DNA of 23,858 bases. Origin: an uncultured Prevotella sp. Lineage in GTDB: Bacteria; Bacteroidota; Bacteroidia; Bacteroidales; Bacteroidaceae. Numbering within the stretch: the first letter of the stretch is position 1; every line of letters begins with the position of its first letter. This document shows positions 15,003 through 22,567 of the stretch, piece by piece. The notes beneath the pieces are model-generated. The model was given only the letters and a program-made list of their open reading frames with translations. It was not told the DNA's origin and searched no databases. Where the stretch lies: the NCBI GenBank assembly GCA_937877685.1, contig CALFGU010000047.1, positions 1 through 23,858 on the forward strand. Reading direction: 5' to 3'. The translations under genes and the position numbers were made by a program.

Positions 15003-15767
15003 CTACCCCTTGCTCATAATACTCTCACTCAGAAGTTTGTAAATATTTTGCATACGTTCATTCTCCGAAAGTAGGGAGATTTGTGCTTTCATGACCGTTT
15101 CATCTCGGCGCACGGCGGGCCCTGTTTGTCCCTGAAGTGGGGGCGTCGTAGTCAGTTTCCGCGTCGTTGCTTCAATGAGCGGAAGCAAGTCGGAGAAGGG
15201 CAAGTTTACCTTTGCCATAATCTCTTCGGCAAGAGCGTAACAATGGTTTGTAAAGTTACAAGCAAAAACTGCAGCTAAGTGAAGGTATCTTCTGTCTTCA
15301 CTGCTCAATTCGGTTACGTTTTCGCTCAAAGATAAAGCAATCTTGCGCACCACGTCAAGCGTTTCCGCATCCGTTGCCTCAATGTAAAGGGGCAATCTTT
15401 GGAAGTCAACGGGAACCGACTTAGAGAACGTCTGCATGGGGTAAAGCACCCCGCCACGCGAAACTATCCCATCGTAAACGGAGAGGGGCACACTGCCCGC
15501 TGTGTGTAAACAAAGGGCGGCGGGGTGAGAACTAATCAATTCTGAAAGCACTCCTCGCAGGGCATCATCTTTAACCGAAAGGATATAGACTTCAGCAGGA
15601 GGTAGGATTTCTACACAAGAGGTTGCCACAGCACTTACGGGCGTGGCAACTTCTTGAGCATGTTCTAACGTTCTGCTATAAACGGCAACTATTTCGTGCC
15701 CTGCATGATGCAACGCTCTCGAAAGATGGGTTGCAACATTTCCGGCACCTAAAATGACTATTTTCAT
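15003..15767 (-). CDS. DUF2520 Rossmann-fold protein (ProC-like dehydrogenase homologue)
   Basis: The 254-residue cytoplasmic protein begins with an NAD(P)-binding Rossmann motif, ILGAGNVATHLSRAL (5-19). It has a second conserved block LYPMQTFSK in the middle and a helical C-terminal domain (SEDRRYLHLAAVFACNFTNH, then TPPLQGQTGPAVRRD). This is the arrangement of the Rossmann-like plus DUF2520 family, distantly related to pyrroline-5-carboxylate reductase; the substrate is unknown to me. It starts 47 bp after the nitroreductase stop and is followed, across a fold-back element, by kdsC and maf. In the phylum these three often travel together, which hints at a cell-envelope or metabolite role. 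Confidence 0.85.
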   Translation of the reverse strand: MKIVILGAGNVATHLSRALHHAGHEIVAVYSRTLEHAQEVATPVSAVATSCVEILPPAEVYILSVKDDALRGVLSELISSHPAALCLHTAGSVPLSVYDGIVSRGGVLYPMQTFSKSVPVDFQRLPLYIEATDAETLDVVRKIALSLSENVTELSSEDRRYLHLAAVFACNFTNHCYALAEEIMAKVNLPFSDLLPLIEATTRKLTTTPPLQGQTGPAVRRDETVMKAQISLLSENERMQNIYKLLSESIMSKG

Positions 15768-15814
15768 CGACTACAAGAGGGAGTAAACGGGCACGTTCTC
15801 CCATGCTGTAACAA

Positions 15815-16342
15815 TTAATTCTCGTGAATAATCAAGCGTTCCCAACGCAAGTCCTCCTCAGCGTGAGGCGGCACGTCCTGTGCCTTTTTGCCTACCGCCA
15901 CAATGCAAAGTGGTTCCTGCTCTGGCTTAAGGTGGAGCAAATCTCTCACGGCAAGCGATGCAGGACTGCCATCTTCTTGCAAGCGTTCGCGAATCTGCAC
16001 CCAGCAAGCGCCTAATCCGCAATTTTCGGCGGATAAAAGGAGCATCGTAGCCGCAATTGAGGCGTCTTCAATCCATACGTCGGAGATGTCCATCCGACCA
16101 CAGATGACGACTGCCAAAGATGCGCCCGCTATCATCGTACCAAATCGGGGTTTTGCCTGAGAGAGGCGCTCGAGCATGTCTTTTTGTTCGACCAAAACGA
16201 ACTCCACCGCTTGCTTTCCCTTAGAACTGGGGGAATATAACACGGGTGTCATCAACGCAACCACTTCGTCGGACGTGAGCGAAGCATCTTGGTACTTGCG
16301 AATGCTTCGGCGACGCTTCACAACGTCTAAAAAATCTGCCAT
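15815..16342 (-). CDS. Nitroreductase-family flavoprotein
   Basis: The 175-residue protein has the N-terminal RRRSIRKY (10-17), which contacts the FMN phosphate, the VLYSPSSKGKQ substrate-side loop (about 34-44) and the ENCGLGACWVQIRER motif (106-120) typical of short nitroreductase-like NAD(P)H oxidoreductases. Such enzymes work as FMN-bound dimers in the cytoplasm on quinones, nitro compounds or unknown physiological substrates. Specificity cannot be assigned. It starts 19 bp after the pyrI stop, so it probably shares the pyrBI transcript. Co-transcription with pyrimidine genes is not by itself evidence of a pyrimidine role. Confidence 0.88.
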   Translation of the reverse strand: MADFLDVVKRRRSIRKYQDASLTSDEVVALMTPVLYSPSSKGKQAVEFVLVEQKDMLERLSQAKPRFGTMIAGASLAVVICGRMDISDVWIEDASIAATMLLLSAENCGLGACWVQIRERLQEDGSPASLAVRDLLHLKPEQEPLCIVAVGKKAQDVPPHAEEDLRWERLIIHEN

Positions 16343-16361
16343 TAAGGTTTTATCTTTGCAA

Positions 16362-16814
16362 TTAAACCAACTTCACCTTGTCCAACACTTGCTCACGACT
16401 GCAATAGTGGCAACAAATCACGCCACTGTTCTTTTCAGAAACGTGGAAGCGAGTCTTCATGGGTTCGTTGTTCGTAATACACTTGGGATTGCCACACTTC
16501 ACAACGCCTACGATTTCGTTGGGGAGATGCACTTGGCGCTTTTCTACAACATCAAAATTCTTGATGATAGAAAGGTTTACGTTAGGCGCCACTACAGCTA
16601 AACGATTGAGTTCGGCATCGGTAAAATAACGGTCGGCAATTTTTACAAGGCTCTTATTGCCCATCTTTTTGCTGACCAAGTTATAACCAATCATCACCGT
16701 TGACTTCAAATCCTGAAGACCAAGAAGGCTGATGACTTCAAAAAGTTTATTGCTGGGAATATGGTCAATAACGGTGCCATTTTCTATGGCAGCAACCATT
16801 AATTCTTGATTCAT
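16362..16814 (-). CDS. pyrI: Aspartate carbamoyltransferase regulatory chain
   Basis: The 150-residue regulatory subunit of aspartate transcarbamoylase binds effector nucleotides and holds the catalytic trimers together. The N-terminal allosteric domain includes GTVIDHIPSNK (13-23). The C-terminal zinc domain has four cysteines at 107, 112, 135 and 138 (VKCGNPKCI and CHYC), with the same spacing within each pair as in the E. coli protein. The start MNQELMVAAI is normal. It lies downstream of pyrB but is separated from it by a 158-bp fold-back repeat, which is a wide gap for two subunits made in equal numbers. The nitroreductase gene follows after 19 bp. Confidence 0.96.
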   Translation of the reverse strand: MNQELMVAAIENGTVIDHIPSNKLFEVISLLGLQDLKSTVMIGYNLVSKKMGNKSLVKIADRYFTDAELNRLAVVAPNVNLSIIKNFDVVEKRQVHLPNEIVGVVKCGNPKCITNNEPMKTRFHVSEKNSGVICCHYCSREQVLDKVKLV

Positions 16815-16821
16815 GAGGGAA

Positions 16822-16975
16822 AAGGTTTTAGGTTAGAGTACAGAGAACAGATTACAGAGAACAGTTTAATCCGAGTATTAGAATCCGCATGAAGTTGTAC
16901 GCTACACGCCGTAAGTTGTACTCTAAATTAAGTCCGCATGGAGTTGTACTTTGTACTCTGTACGTTGTACTCTTA
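16822..16975. repeat. Modular fold-back element, pyrB-pyrI copy
   Basis: One arm (about 16823-16864) begins with AGGTTTTAGG and continues as GAGTACAGAGAACAG words. The other (about 16942-16974) is the inverse, AGTTGTACTTTGTACTCTG and so on. Between them are three core-like sites in the same orientation: TCCGCATGA (16884-16892), a degenerate CGCCGTAAG (16908-16916) and TCCGCATGG (16933-16941), each followed by AGTTGTAC. It fills the spacer between the stop of pyrB and the start of pyrI. No gene is present. Confidence 0.78.
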
Positions 16976-17887
16976 CATATTTAACACATCGCAAATAATC
17001 GCTTCGCGGGCATAAAGTCCGTTTTGCGCCTGCTGGAAATAGTATGCGTGAGGATCATCATCCACATCGTAAGCAATTTCATTCACACGAGGAAGCGGAT
17101 GGAGGATTTTCATGTTTTCACGTGCCTTAGAGAGCATCGAAGCCTTGAGGATGTACACATCCTTTACGCGTTCGTATTCCATCAAGTCAGTAAAGCGTTC
17201 GCGTTGCACACGAGTCATGTAAAGAATGTCGGCTTCGGCAATCACGTCTTCATTAAACTCTTCATACTCTACGTACTTGATTCCGTTCTCACGGCAATAC
17301 GCCTTATACTCTTCGGGCATAGCGAGTTCCTTAGGTGCAATGAAGTGGAACGTAGGGTTGAAATGGCGAAGCGCCATAAGGAGCGAGTGCACCGTACGTC
17401 CGTATTTCAAGTCGCCCACGAGGAACACGTTGAGATTATCAAGCGTTCCTTGAGTTTTATAAATGCTATAGAGGTCGAGCATTGTCTGAGTGGGGTGTTG
17501 ATTAGCGCCATCACCAGCATTGATAATGGGAACTTTTGCCACCTCACTTGCATAAAGCGCAGCACCTTCCAAATAGTGGCGCATCACAATGACATCCGCA
17601 TAGTTTTGCACCATCATGATGGTATCCTTTAAGGTTTCGCCCTTCGTACCACTCGTAATCTTTGGGTCAGCAAAACCAATAACTTTTGCGCCAAGGCGGT
17701 TGGCAGCAGTTTCAAAACTAAGGCGCGTACGCGTTGAAGGTTCAAAGAAAAGTGTAGCAACAATTTTTCCATCAAGGATTTTACTATTGGGATTCTTCTC
17801 AAACTCTTCAGCACGCTGAATCAACTGCAAAATCTTTTCGCGAGACAATGTGTTGATAGAAACCAAACTTCTTTTTTCGGACATCAT
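16973..17887 (-). CDS. pyrB: Aspartate carbamoyltransferase catalytic chain
   Basis: This cytoplasmic enzyme condenses carbamoyl phosphate and aspartate, the committed step of pyrimidine synthesis. The 304-residue protein has the carbamoyl-phosphate loop FFEPSTRTRLSFE (47-59; Ser51-Thr52-Arg53-Thr54-Arg55), the HPTQTMLDLYSI block, KYGRTVHSL and LHPLPRVNEI. All are intact. Two ATG codons are adjacent at the start (17887 and 17884); either is possible. On the minus strand a TAATTTTG box lies about 73 bp upstream, and a short inverted repeat GGTGA/TCACC (17923-17935) lies in the leader. It heads an apparent pyrB-pyrI-nitroreductase-DUF2520 transcript and is divergent from rubrerythrin. Confidence 0.97.
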   Translation of the reverse strand: MMSEKRSLVSINTLSREKILQLIQRAEEFEKNPNSKILDGKIVATLFFEPSTRTRLSFETAANRLGAKVIGFADPKITSGTKGETLKDTIMMVQNYADVIVMRHYLEGAALYASEVAKVPIINAGDGANQHPTQTMLDLYSIYKTQGTLDNLNVFLVGDLKYGRTVHSLLMALRHFNPTFHFIAPKELAMPEEYKAYCRENGIKYVEYEEFNEDVIAEADILYMTRVQRERFTDLMEYERVKDVYILKASMLSKARENMKILHPLPRVNEIAYDVDDDPHAYYFQQAQNGLYAREAIICDVLNM

Positions 17888-17959
17888 GTTAATCTGTTTT
17901 AAGGTAAGTGTTGCGAACAGGCGGTGAATCTCACCAACTGCTCTACGCTATATTCTCAC

Positions 17960-17967
17960 CAAAATTA
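17960..17967 (-). promoter_or_regulatory. Possible -7 box for pyrB
   Basis: The minus strand reads TAATTTTG, a full match to TAnnTTTG, 73 bp before the pyrB ATG. The expected -33 TTTG is not visible in the very AT-rich sequence upstream. The leader that would result contains the hairpin at 17923-17935. Confidence 0.4.
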
Positions 17968-18348
17968 GGAATTTATTTTATTATATTATGTTAAAAATCG
18001 GGTTTTATCTTCATCAACTCAAAATTTCATCCCAAATTGCTTTTCAGATTGGAGGAAAAACGTAATTTTGCTTCAATCCAAAGAAGGCGAATTTGAGAAG
18101 CAATCCCGGGCGAATCCGAAAGGCGCATCCCCCACTCTTTTGGTTTCAAAACTAAATTAGATTTAGGACAAATTTAACCTCAAAGAATTTTCCTTAACCC
18201 TCAAAGAATTTCCCCTAAATTACGTTTTGTTTTTACACCCAAAGAACGCCTTATTTCCAACACCGAATTGCACACCCTTCACTCGGACAACAATCCACTT
18301 TTAAGCAACAATATTAAAACTCACAAACATTTAAAAATTCATATCCCC
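17968..18348. other. Divergent pyrB / rubrerythrin spacer
   Basis: No gene or tRNA is seen here. The left end is extremely AT-rich (17968-18000). A second full -7 match, TAATTTTG, lies on the + strand at 18063-18070, with a TTG 23 bp upstream. If used, it would give a leader of about 270 nt for rubrerythrin or a separate short transcript. A more GC-rich stretch (about 18100-18135) follows, then two 21-bp-phased repeats at 18174-18215. TACGTTTTG at 18231-18239 is a near-match to a -7 box closer to the gene. Confidence 0.35.
18174..18215 (+). repeat. 21-bp-phased direct repeat upstream of rubrerythrin
   Basis: TTAACCTCAAAGAATTTTCC (18174-18193) and TTAACCCTCAAAGAATTTCC (18194-18213, then CC) are near-identical, with the shared TCAAAGAATTT offset by 21 bp. 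TTAACCCTCAAA recurs inverted at 8263-8274, and TTAAGTCTCAAA at 2845-2856. It lies about 135 bp before the rubrerythrin ATG. Confidence 0.65.
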
Positions 18349-18888
18349 ATGAAAACATTGAAAGGTTCTAAGACAGAACAAAACCTCCTTACAGCATTTG
18401 CTGGTGAATCAATGGCACGCAACAAGTATTCTTACTATGCTTCAAAGGCAAAGAAGGAAGGATTCGTGCAAATCGCAAATATTTTTGAAGAAACTGCTGC
18501 TAACGAAAAGGAACACGCTAAGATGTGGTTCAAACTCCTTCACGATGGTGTGCCCTCAACTGCTGAAAACCTCCTTGACGCAGCTAATGGCGAAAACTAC
18601 GAATGGACTGACATGTATGCAACATTCGCTAAGGAAGCTCGCGAAGAAGGTTTTGAAGAAATCGCTAACAAATTTGAACTTGTGGCAGCCGTTGAACGCG
18701 AACACGAAGAACGTTATCGCAAACTCCTTGCTAATGTTGAAGGCAAGTTAGTGTTCAGCCGCGAAGGCGATGCTATTTGGCAGTGTCTTAATTGTGGTCA
18801 CATCATGGTGGGTAAGGACGCTCCCGTTATTTGCCCCGTTTGCGACCATCCCCAAAGCTACTTCCAACTTAAGGCAGAAAACTTCTAA
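18349..18888 (+). CDS. Rubrerythrin
   Basis: I chose the ATG at 18349 (179 residues) over the upstream ATG at 18268, because the extra 27 residues are low-complexity and the family begins with MKxLKGSKTEQNL. Residues 1 to about 135 form the ferritin-like four-helix domain, with di-iron ligands in GESMARNKY (Glu20), EETAANEKEH (Glu53, His56), FAKEAREEGF (Glu96/Glu99) and VEREHEER (Glu116, His119). Residues about 143-179 are a rubredoxin-like domain with Cys146, Cys149, Cys162 and Cys165. In anaerobes this protein reduces hydrogen peroxide to water in the cytoplasm. It stands alone between the divergent spacer and a hairpin terminator, so it is likely its own unit. Confidence 0.96.
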   Translation: MKTLKGSKTEQNLLTAFAGESMARNKYSYYASKAKKEGFVQIANIFEETAANEKEHAKMWFKLLHDGVPSTAENLLDAANGENYEWTDMYATFAKEAREEGFEEIANKFELVAAVEREHEERYRKLLANVEGKLVFSREGDAIWQCLNCGHIMVGKDAPVICPVCDHPQSYFQLKAENF

Positions 18889-18901
18889 AAACATCCCATT
18901 T

Positions 18902-18937
18902 ACAAGAGACTGTGCGCTAGGCACGGTCTCTTGTTTC
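18902..18937 (+). terminator. Terminator hairpin after rubrerythrin
   Basis: ACAAGAGACTGTGC (18902-18915) pairs with GCACGGTCTCTTGT (18921-18934) with a single wobble and a 5-nt loop. The T-tail is short (TTGTTT, then CAG), so termination may be partial and allow some read-through into the next gene, for which no separate promoter is obvious. Confidence 0.75.
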
Positions 18938-18972
18938 AGTAAAAATCATTTACCAATTCCCCTTTTTACCTC

Positions 18973-20046
18973 ATGAAGAAACTCATTCTGCTTGTACTCC
19001 CTTTCATAATTGCAAGTTGCGATAGTAAAGGATTTACAATTGAAGGCACTATCACGGAACAGTTAGATAGCACCTATGCTTACCTTATGAATGACAAGGA
19101 AGAATTTCTTGACTCTTGCCTTATCAGTAAAGGTAAATTCACGTTCTCAGACACCATTAGCGACCAAAAAGTTTACCTTGTCCACATGGGAAGCCAACGC
19201 ACCGTTGTTTTTGTTGAAAACGGTAGCAACATTAAGATTAACGCAACCGAATCGCCCATCAAGCCCACTGACAATGGAGGATTGAACGACAAGTATAACA
19301 CCATCCTGGATAGCATTGCTAAGCAGGCGGCGGCTATGCGTGAGAAGGAAAACAAATTGTATGAGGCGAACATGACTCCTGATTCTATTCGTAATTTCAA
19401 GAAGGGAGAATATGACAAACTCTACGCTTATTATCGCGCAGAGATTTCTGCAAATAAGGACAACCAAATTGGTGCAGTCATTTTCGGCATGACGGCTCGC
19501 GTCCTCTACCCCACTTTGGAGCAAATTGACTCTATGTGTAACGAAGTGAAATATGCTAAGGACAATGCCATTGTTCAATCCTTGAGAGAAGAACTCCTCA
19601 TCAAAGACAAGACCAAAGAAGGCAAACCCTTCACCAACTTCGGAGGACTTTCAGAAACGGGCAAACTCGTAAAACTCTCTGATTTTGTAGGTAAAGACAA
19701 CTACGTGTTGGTAGATTTCTGGGCATCATGGTGCGGTCCCTGCAAGGCTGAAATGCCCAACTTAGTAAAACTTCACAATAAGTATAAGGATAAAGGCCTT
19801 ACCGTTCTCGGCGTAAACATTTCTGACAACGAAGAGCAATTTAAGGGCACCTTGAAACTACAAGGCATTGAATATCCACAGATTCACATTCCTGCTCATG
19901 TTAAAGAGAATGGCGCTACACTCTACAACGTAAAGTCCATTCCCCATATCATGCTCATCGCCCCCGATGGCACAATTCTTAAGCGCGGACTTCGTGGAGA
20001 AGAGATGATGAAGTACATTGACGAAATTATGAACGAAAAGAAGTAA
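18973..20046 (+). CDS. DUF4369/TlpA-type thioredoxin lipoprotein
   Basis: The 357-residue protein has a lipoprotein signal (MKKLILLVLPFIIASC, Cys16). Residues about 20-115 match the beta-rich DUF4369 domain often found at the N-terminus of such proteins (FTIEGTITEQLDSTYAYLMN, GKFTFSDTISDQKVYLVH). A helical linker (about 105-210) follows, then a thioredoxin fold from about 218 with FWASWCGPCKAEMPNL; the redox pair is Cys254/Cys257, and SIPHIMLIAPDG contains the cis-proline. It is a periplasm-facing thiol-disulfide oxidoreductase, anchored in a membrane. Proteins of this layout are very common and multi-copy in Bacteroidetes, and individual substrates are mostly unknown. It follows rubrerythrin after 84 bp, a possible oxidative-stress pairing, and ends at a two-way terminator. 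Confidence 0.9.
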   Translation: MKKLILLVLPFIIASCDSKGFTIEGTITEQLDSTYAYLMNDKEEFLDSCLISKGKFTFSDTISDQKVYLVHMGSQRTVVFVENGSNIKINATESPIKPTDNGGLNDKYNTILDSIAKQAAAMREKENKLYEANMTPDSIRNFKKGEYDKLYAYYRAEISANKDNQIGAVIFGMTARVLYPTLEQIDSMCNEVKYAKDNAIVQSLREELLIKDKTKEGKPFTNFGGLSETGKLVKLSDFVGKDNYVLVDFWASWCGPCKAEMPNLVKLHNKYKDKGLTVLGVNISDNEEQFKGTLKLQGIEYPQIHIPAHVKENGATLYNVKSIPHIMLIAPDGTILKRGLRGEEMMKYIDEIMNEKK

Positions 20047-20092
20047 ACTGTTCCTTCTATTGAAAAGTTTAGAAACTGTTTACGAGACATAA

Positions 20093-20126
20093 AAAACTCC
20101 GACTGCCACACGGCAATCGGAGTTTT
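20093..20126. terminator. Two-way terminator between the TlpA lipoprotein and the alpha/beta hydrolase
   Basis: AAAACTCCGACTGCC (20093-20107) pairs with GGCAATCGGAGTTTT (20112-20126) apart from one mismatch, with a 4-nt loop and A-run/T-run feet. It sits between two convergent genes and can serve both. Confidence 0.88.
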
Positions 20127-20188
20127 ATTTATTTTCTTGATTTATAATTTGCTATAAGTGGTTCATAAAGAACTTTCATACCTTAATT

Positions 20189-20980
20189 TTATGCCACACT
20201 CGTATCTACCTGGCGGATAAAATCAATAGTCAACTGATTAAAGCAAGTCTTGTTATCGACATTACAAACATGCCCCGCATCAGGAACGATTGCGAGAGAA
20301 ACATGATTGCCTTTGCTACGACTTACCGTATTGCGCACGTGACGCAAGAAGAGCGCGTCGTCCTCACCCATAATGTAAAGCGTAGGGATTGAAACCTGCT
20401 CTTGAAACAAATTCTTAATGCGCTCAGCAATTCCAGTTCCCAATTTAATCCAACTCACAAAACTATCATACGATACTTTTTCCGCACAATTAAGAAACAA
20501 GTTTCTTGAACCGCGATACTTCTCTTGAGGGATTATAAACTCCGCCAAAATGCGTTTTACAAAACCATAAGGAAGAATGTGCTTAAATGTTGTTGCAATA
20601 CGAATCAACGCCTGAAGTCTAATACCTAATTTAGTGACAGCTCCAGCCATCACCATGCTCGTCACTCTTTCTGGGTATCTCTGAGCAATAAGACGCACAA
20701 CTATGGAACCCAGAGAGAGTCCCATAAAATGACACGTCTTAATCTTTAGGTGATTCACGACCTCCATAACCTGTTCGGCCGCTTGCGGGAAATTGAATCC
20801 TTCGGTCATATCAATAGCACCTGATTCGCCATGCCCAGCTAAATCTACCAATAATAGATTAAAATGGCGTGCAAAATCAACTACTTGTCGATACCACACT
20901 TCAATACTTCCACCTGCTCCATGAATCATCACCACCCAGTTATCAGACTGCTTATTTAGGATAGTTCTATAATGTAGCAT
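20189..20980 (-). CDS. Alpha/beta-hydrolase
   Basis: The 263-residue soluble protein has the alpha/beta-hydrolase layout: oxyanion-hole region MIHGAGGS (18-25), VDLAGHGES (45-53), nucleophile elbow GLSLGS (87-92, Ser89), the acidic residue in MGEDDALF (Asp207/Asp208) and the histidine in PDAGHVCNVD (His237). The family includes esterases, lipases and cofactor-pathway enzymes (for example MenH- or BioH-like); the sequence does not decide among them. There is no signal peptide. It has the best promoter in the window 25 bp upstream and a strong terminator downstream, so it is expressed on its own. Confidence 0.9.
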   Translation of the reverse strand: MLHYRTILNKQSDNWVVMIHGAGGSIEVWYRQVVDFARHFNLLLVDLAGHGESGAIDMTEGFNFPQAAEQVMEVVNHLKIKTCHFMGLSLGSIVVRLIAQRYPERVTSMVMAGAVTKLGIRLQALIRIATTFKHILPYGFVKRILAEFIIPQEKYRGSRNLFLNCAEKVSYDSFVSWIKLGTGIAERIKNLFQEQVSIPTLYIMGEDDALFLRHVRNTVSRSKGNHVSLAIVPDAGHVCNVDNKTCFNQLTIDFIRQVDTSVA

Positions 20981-21004
20981 TGAATATTGTTAACTAAAAC
21001 TTTG

Positions 21005-21036
21005 CAAAGGTAGCAATATTATTAAATTTTGCAAAA
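21005..21036 (-). promoter_or_regulatory. Strong Bacteroidetes-type promoter for the alpha/beta hydrolase
   Basis: On the minus strand TTTTG (21032-21036) is followed by exactly 19 bp and TACCTTTG (21005-21012), then C. Both boxes match the phylum consensus fully. Transcription would begin about 20 nt before the ATG at 20980. The remaining 130 bp up to the phospholipase D gene show nothing recognisable. Confidence 0.85.
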
Positions 21037-21168
21037 TCTGCACTCATGTTTTTAAGTGACGCTATTACTTCCACACAGACGTGCAACGTCATTAAATACA
21101 CAACTCAAACTTTTGCTACAACCCCTTTGCATTACTTACCTCTTATAAACGCACTTCCGCACCTATCT

Positions 21169-22443
21169 TTATAATATAGGAGACGAAAGATGATACAACC
21201 AATTCCAGAAGCGACGCATTTTGGGTTTCTTTCGGTAATCAGCAGGCGTCATAAGGGTGCATTGCTCTGCCTTATCTTGCTCAAAGATGGTTTGCATTGC
21301 TTGAGTGGCGGCAGGGTCTGCGATTAGGACGTTGCACTCATAATCCATTTTCAAACTGCGTCCGTTAAGGTTCGCACTGCCTAAGAAAAGGAAACTATCA
21401 TCTACCATCATCACCTTTGAATGATGGAAACCACCATGAAAGACATAGATGTCAGCACCTAATTTAGCAAATTCGTTACAATAATATTCCGTAACGTTCG
21501 GTGTAACTGGGATGTCGCAGGCTGCAGAAACCATAATCTCCATCTTCACTCCGCGTTTCAACGCTCGCTTAAAGGCACGCACCACCTTGGGAGTCTGTGT
21601 GAAATAAGGATTAATGAGTTGCACACGATGTTGCGCATTATCAAGAATTTCAATAAAGGTTTGCTCCATAATGCGTGCCGACTGGCGAGGGATGCGATTG
21701 ACTACACCAATCACTTTAGAACCTGCCGAAGAGGTGGTATCCACTTTCAGTCCCGTGAAATAATCTTGCGCTCGGCGCTCTCCGGGGTAATACTGCGTGC
21801 CTTGGAGATTGTCGTCCACAACGTCGTTCCAGAAGTCCATAAACACCTTCTGCAACTCAGCAACAGCGTCTCCCTCAATGCGACAATGCAAATCGCGCCA
21901 GGCGCCAAACTCAGGTTTGCCCACAACGTAGTAGTCCGCCACATTCATTCCGCCTGTGTAAGCAATGAGTCCGTCAATCACCACCACCTTTCGGTGATCG
22001 CGAAAGAAACTATTCTGAAAAAACGGAAAGGCCAAGCGGTCGAACTCCTTAATTTGGATACCACGGCGATGGAGTGAATCCAAATGATGTTGCTTCAAGG
22101 GACGGTCGTTCGAGCAATTACCGAAACCATCATAGAGTGCTCTCACCTCAACGCCCTCTGCGGCTTTTTCCGCCAAAAGGTCGAAAAGAAGGGCAGAAAT
22201 GGAGTCATTACGGAAGTTGAAATACTCCATGTGAATGCTCTTCTTGGCTTGCTTGACTGCCTTAAAGAGGTCATCAAATTTCTCTTGCCCTGTTTTGAAA
22301 AACACCACACTATTATTCCCCGAAAAACGCACATCAAAATTTTCTCGGAGAAACGAAACAACAGCAGAATCGCTTCGGCCCTGTTGAGCAAAAGCGATTC
22401 CACTGATGATAAATAATAAGAATGTAAATATAAATCGTTGCAT
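21169..22443 (-). CDS. Exported phospholipase D-like protein (cardiolipin synthase family)
   Basis: The 424-residue protein contains two HKD motifs: HRKVVVIDG with GGMN (His150, Lys152, Asp157) and HSKVMMVDD with GSANLNGRS (His341, Lys343, Asp348). This is the arrangement of bacterial cardiolipin synthase type enzymes, which transfer phosphatidyl groups between lipids. Unlike classical ClsA, it has no pair of N-terminal membrane helices; instead it has a signal peptide (1-19, FAFA-type end before Gln20), so the catalytic part should face the periplasm. It could be a cardiolipin synthase or a phospholipase/phosphodiesterase. The gene follows kdsD after a 124-bp fold-back spacer without an obvious promoter, so it may depend on read-through. 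Confidence 0.85.
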   Translation of the reverse strand: MQRFIFTFLLFIISGIAFAQQGRSDSAVVSFLRENFDVRFSGNNSVVFFKTGQEKFDDLFKAVKQAKKSIHMEYFNFRNDSISALLFDLLAEKAAEGVEVRALYDGFGNCSNDRPLKQHHLDSLHRRGIQIKEFDRLAFPFFQNSFFRDHRKVVVIDGLIAYTGGMNVADYYVVGKPEFGAWRDLHCRIEGDAVAELQKVFMDFWNDVVDDNLQGTQYYPGERRAQDYFTGLKVDTTSSAGSKVIGVVNRIPRQSARIMEQTFIEILDNAQHRVQLINPYFTQTPKVVRAFKRALKRGVKMEIMVSAACDIPVTPNVTEYYCNEFAKLGADIYVFHGGFHHSKVMMVDDSFLFLGSANLNGRSLKMDYECNVLIADPAATQAMQTIFEQDKAEQCTLMTPADYRKKPKMRRFWNWLYHLSSPIL

Positions 22444-22456
22444 GAATAGTTATTCT

Positions 22457-22565
22457 TTGAGGTTTTGAGGTTGTAAGGTTATGAGGTTGTAAGGACCATG
22501 CGGAATGTGTAACTTGACTTTAAAGGGACTAAATCCCCTAAAAACCTTATAACCTTAAAACCTCC
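22457..22565. repeat. Modular fold-back element, kdsD-PLD copy
   Basis: The arm at 22457-22494 consists of 8-bp words such as GAGGTTTT, GAGGTTGT and AAGGTTAT and is followed by the core ACCATGCGGAA (22495-22505). The inverse arm, ACCTTATAACCTTAAAACCT, lies at 22544-22563. Between them is a small hairpin GGGACTAAATCCC (22526-22538). It fills the spacer between kdsD and the phospholipase D gene. Confidence 0.78.
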
Positions 22566-22567
22566 CC

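Noticed and set aside
14844..15074. An open frame with FKVxKV repeats
   Set aside because: It is a translation of the 18-bp tandem repeat and runs into the antisense of DUF2520; it is better explained as repeat DNA.
18268..18348. N-terminal extension of rubrerythrin from the ATG at 18268
   Set aside because: The extra 27 residues are rich in His, Asn and Lys, look like translated leader and precede a perfect family start at 18349.
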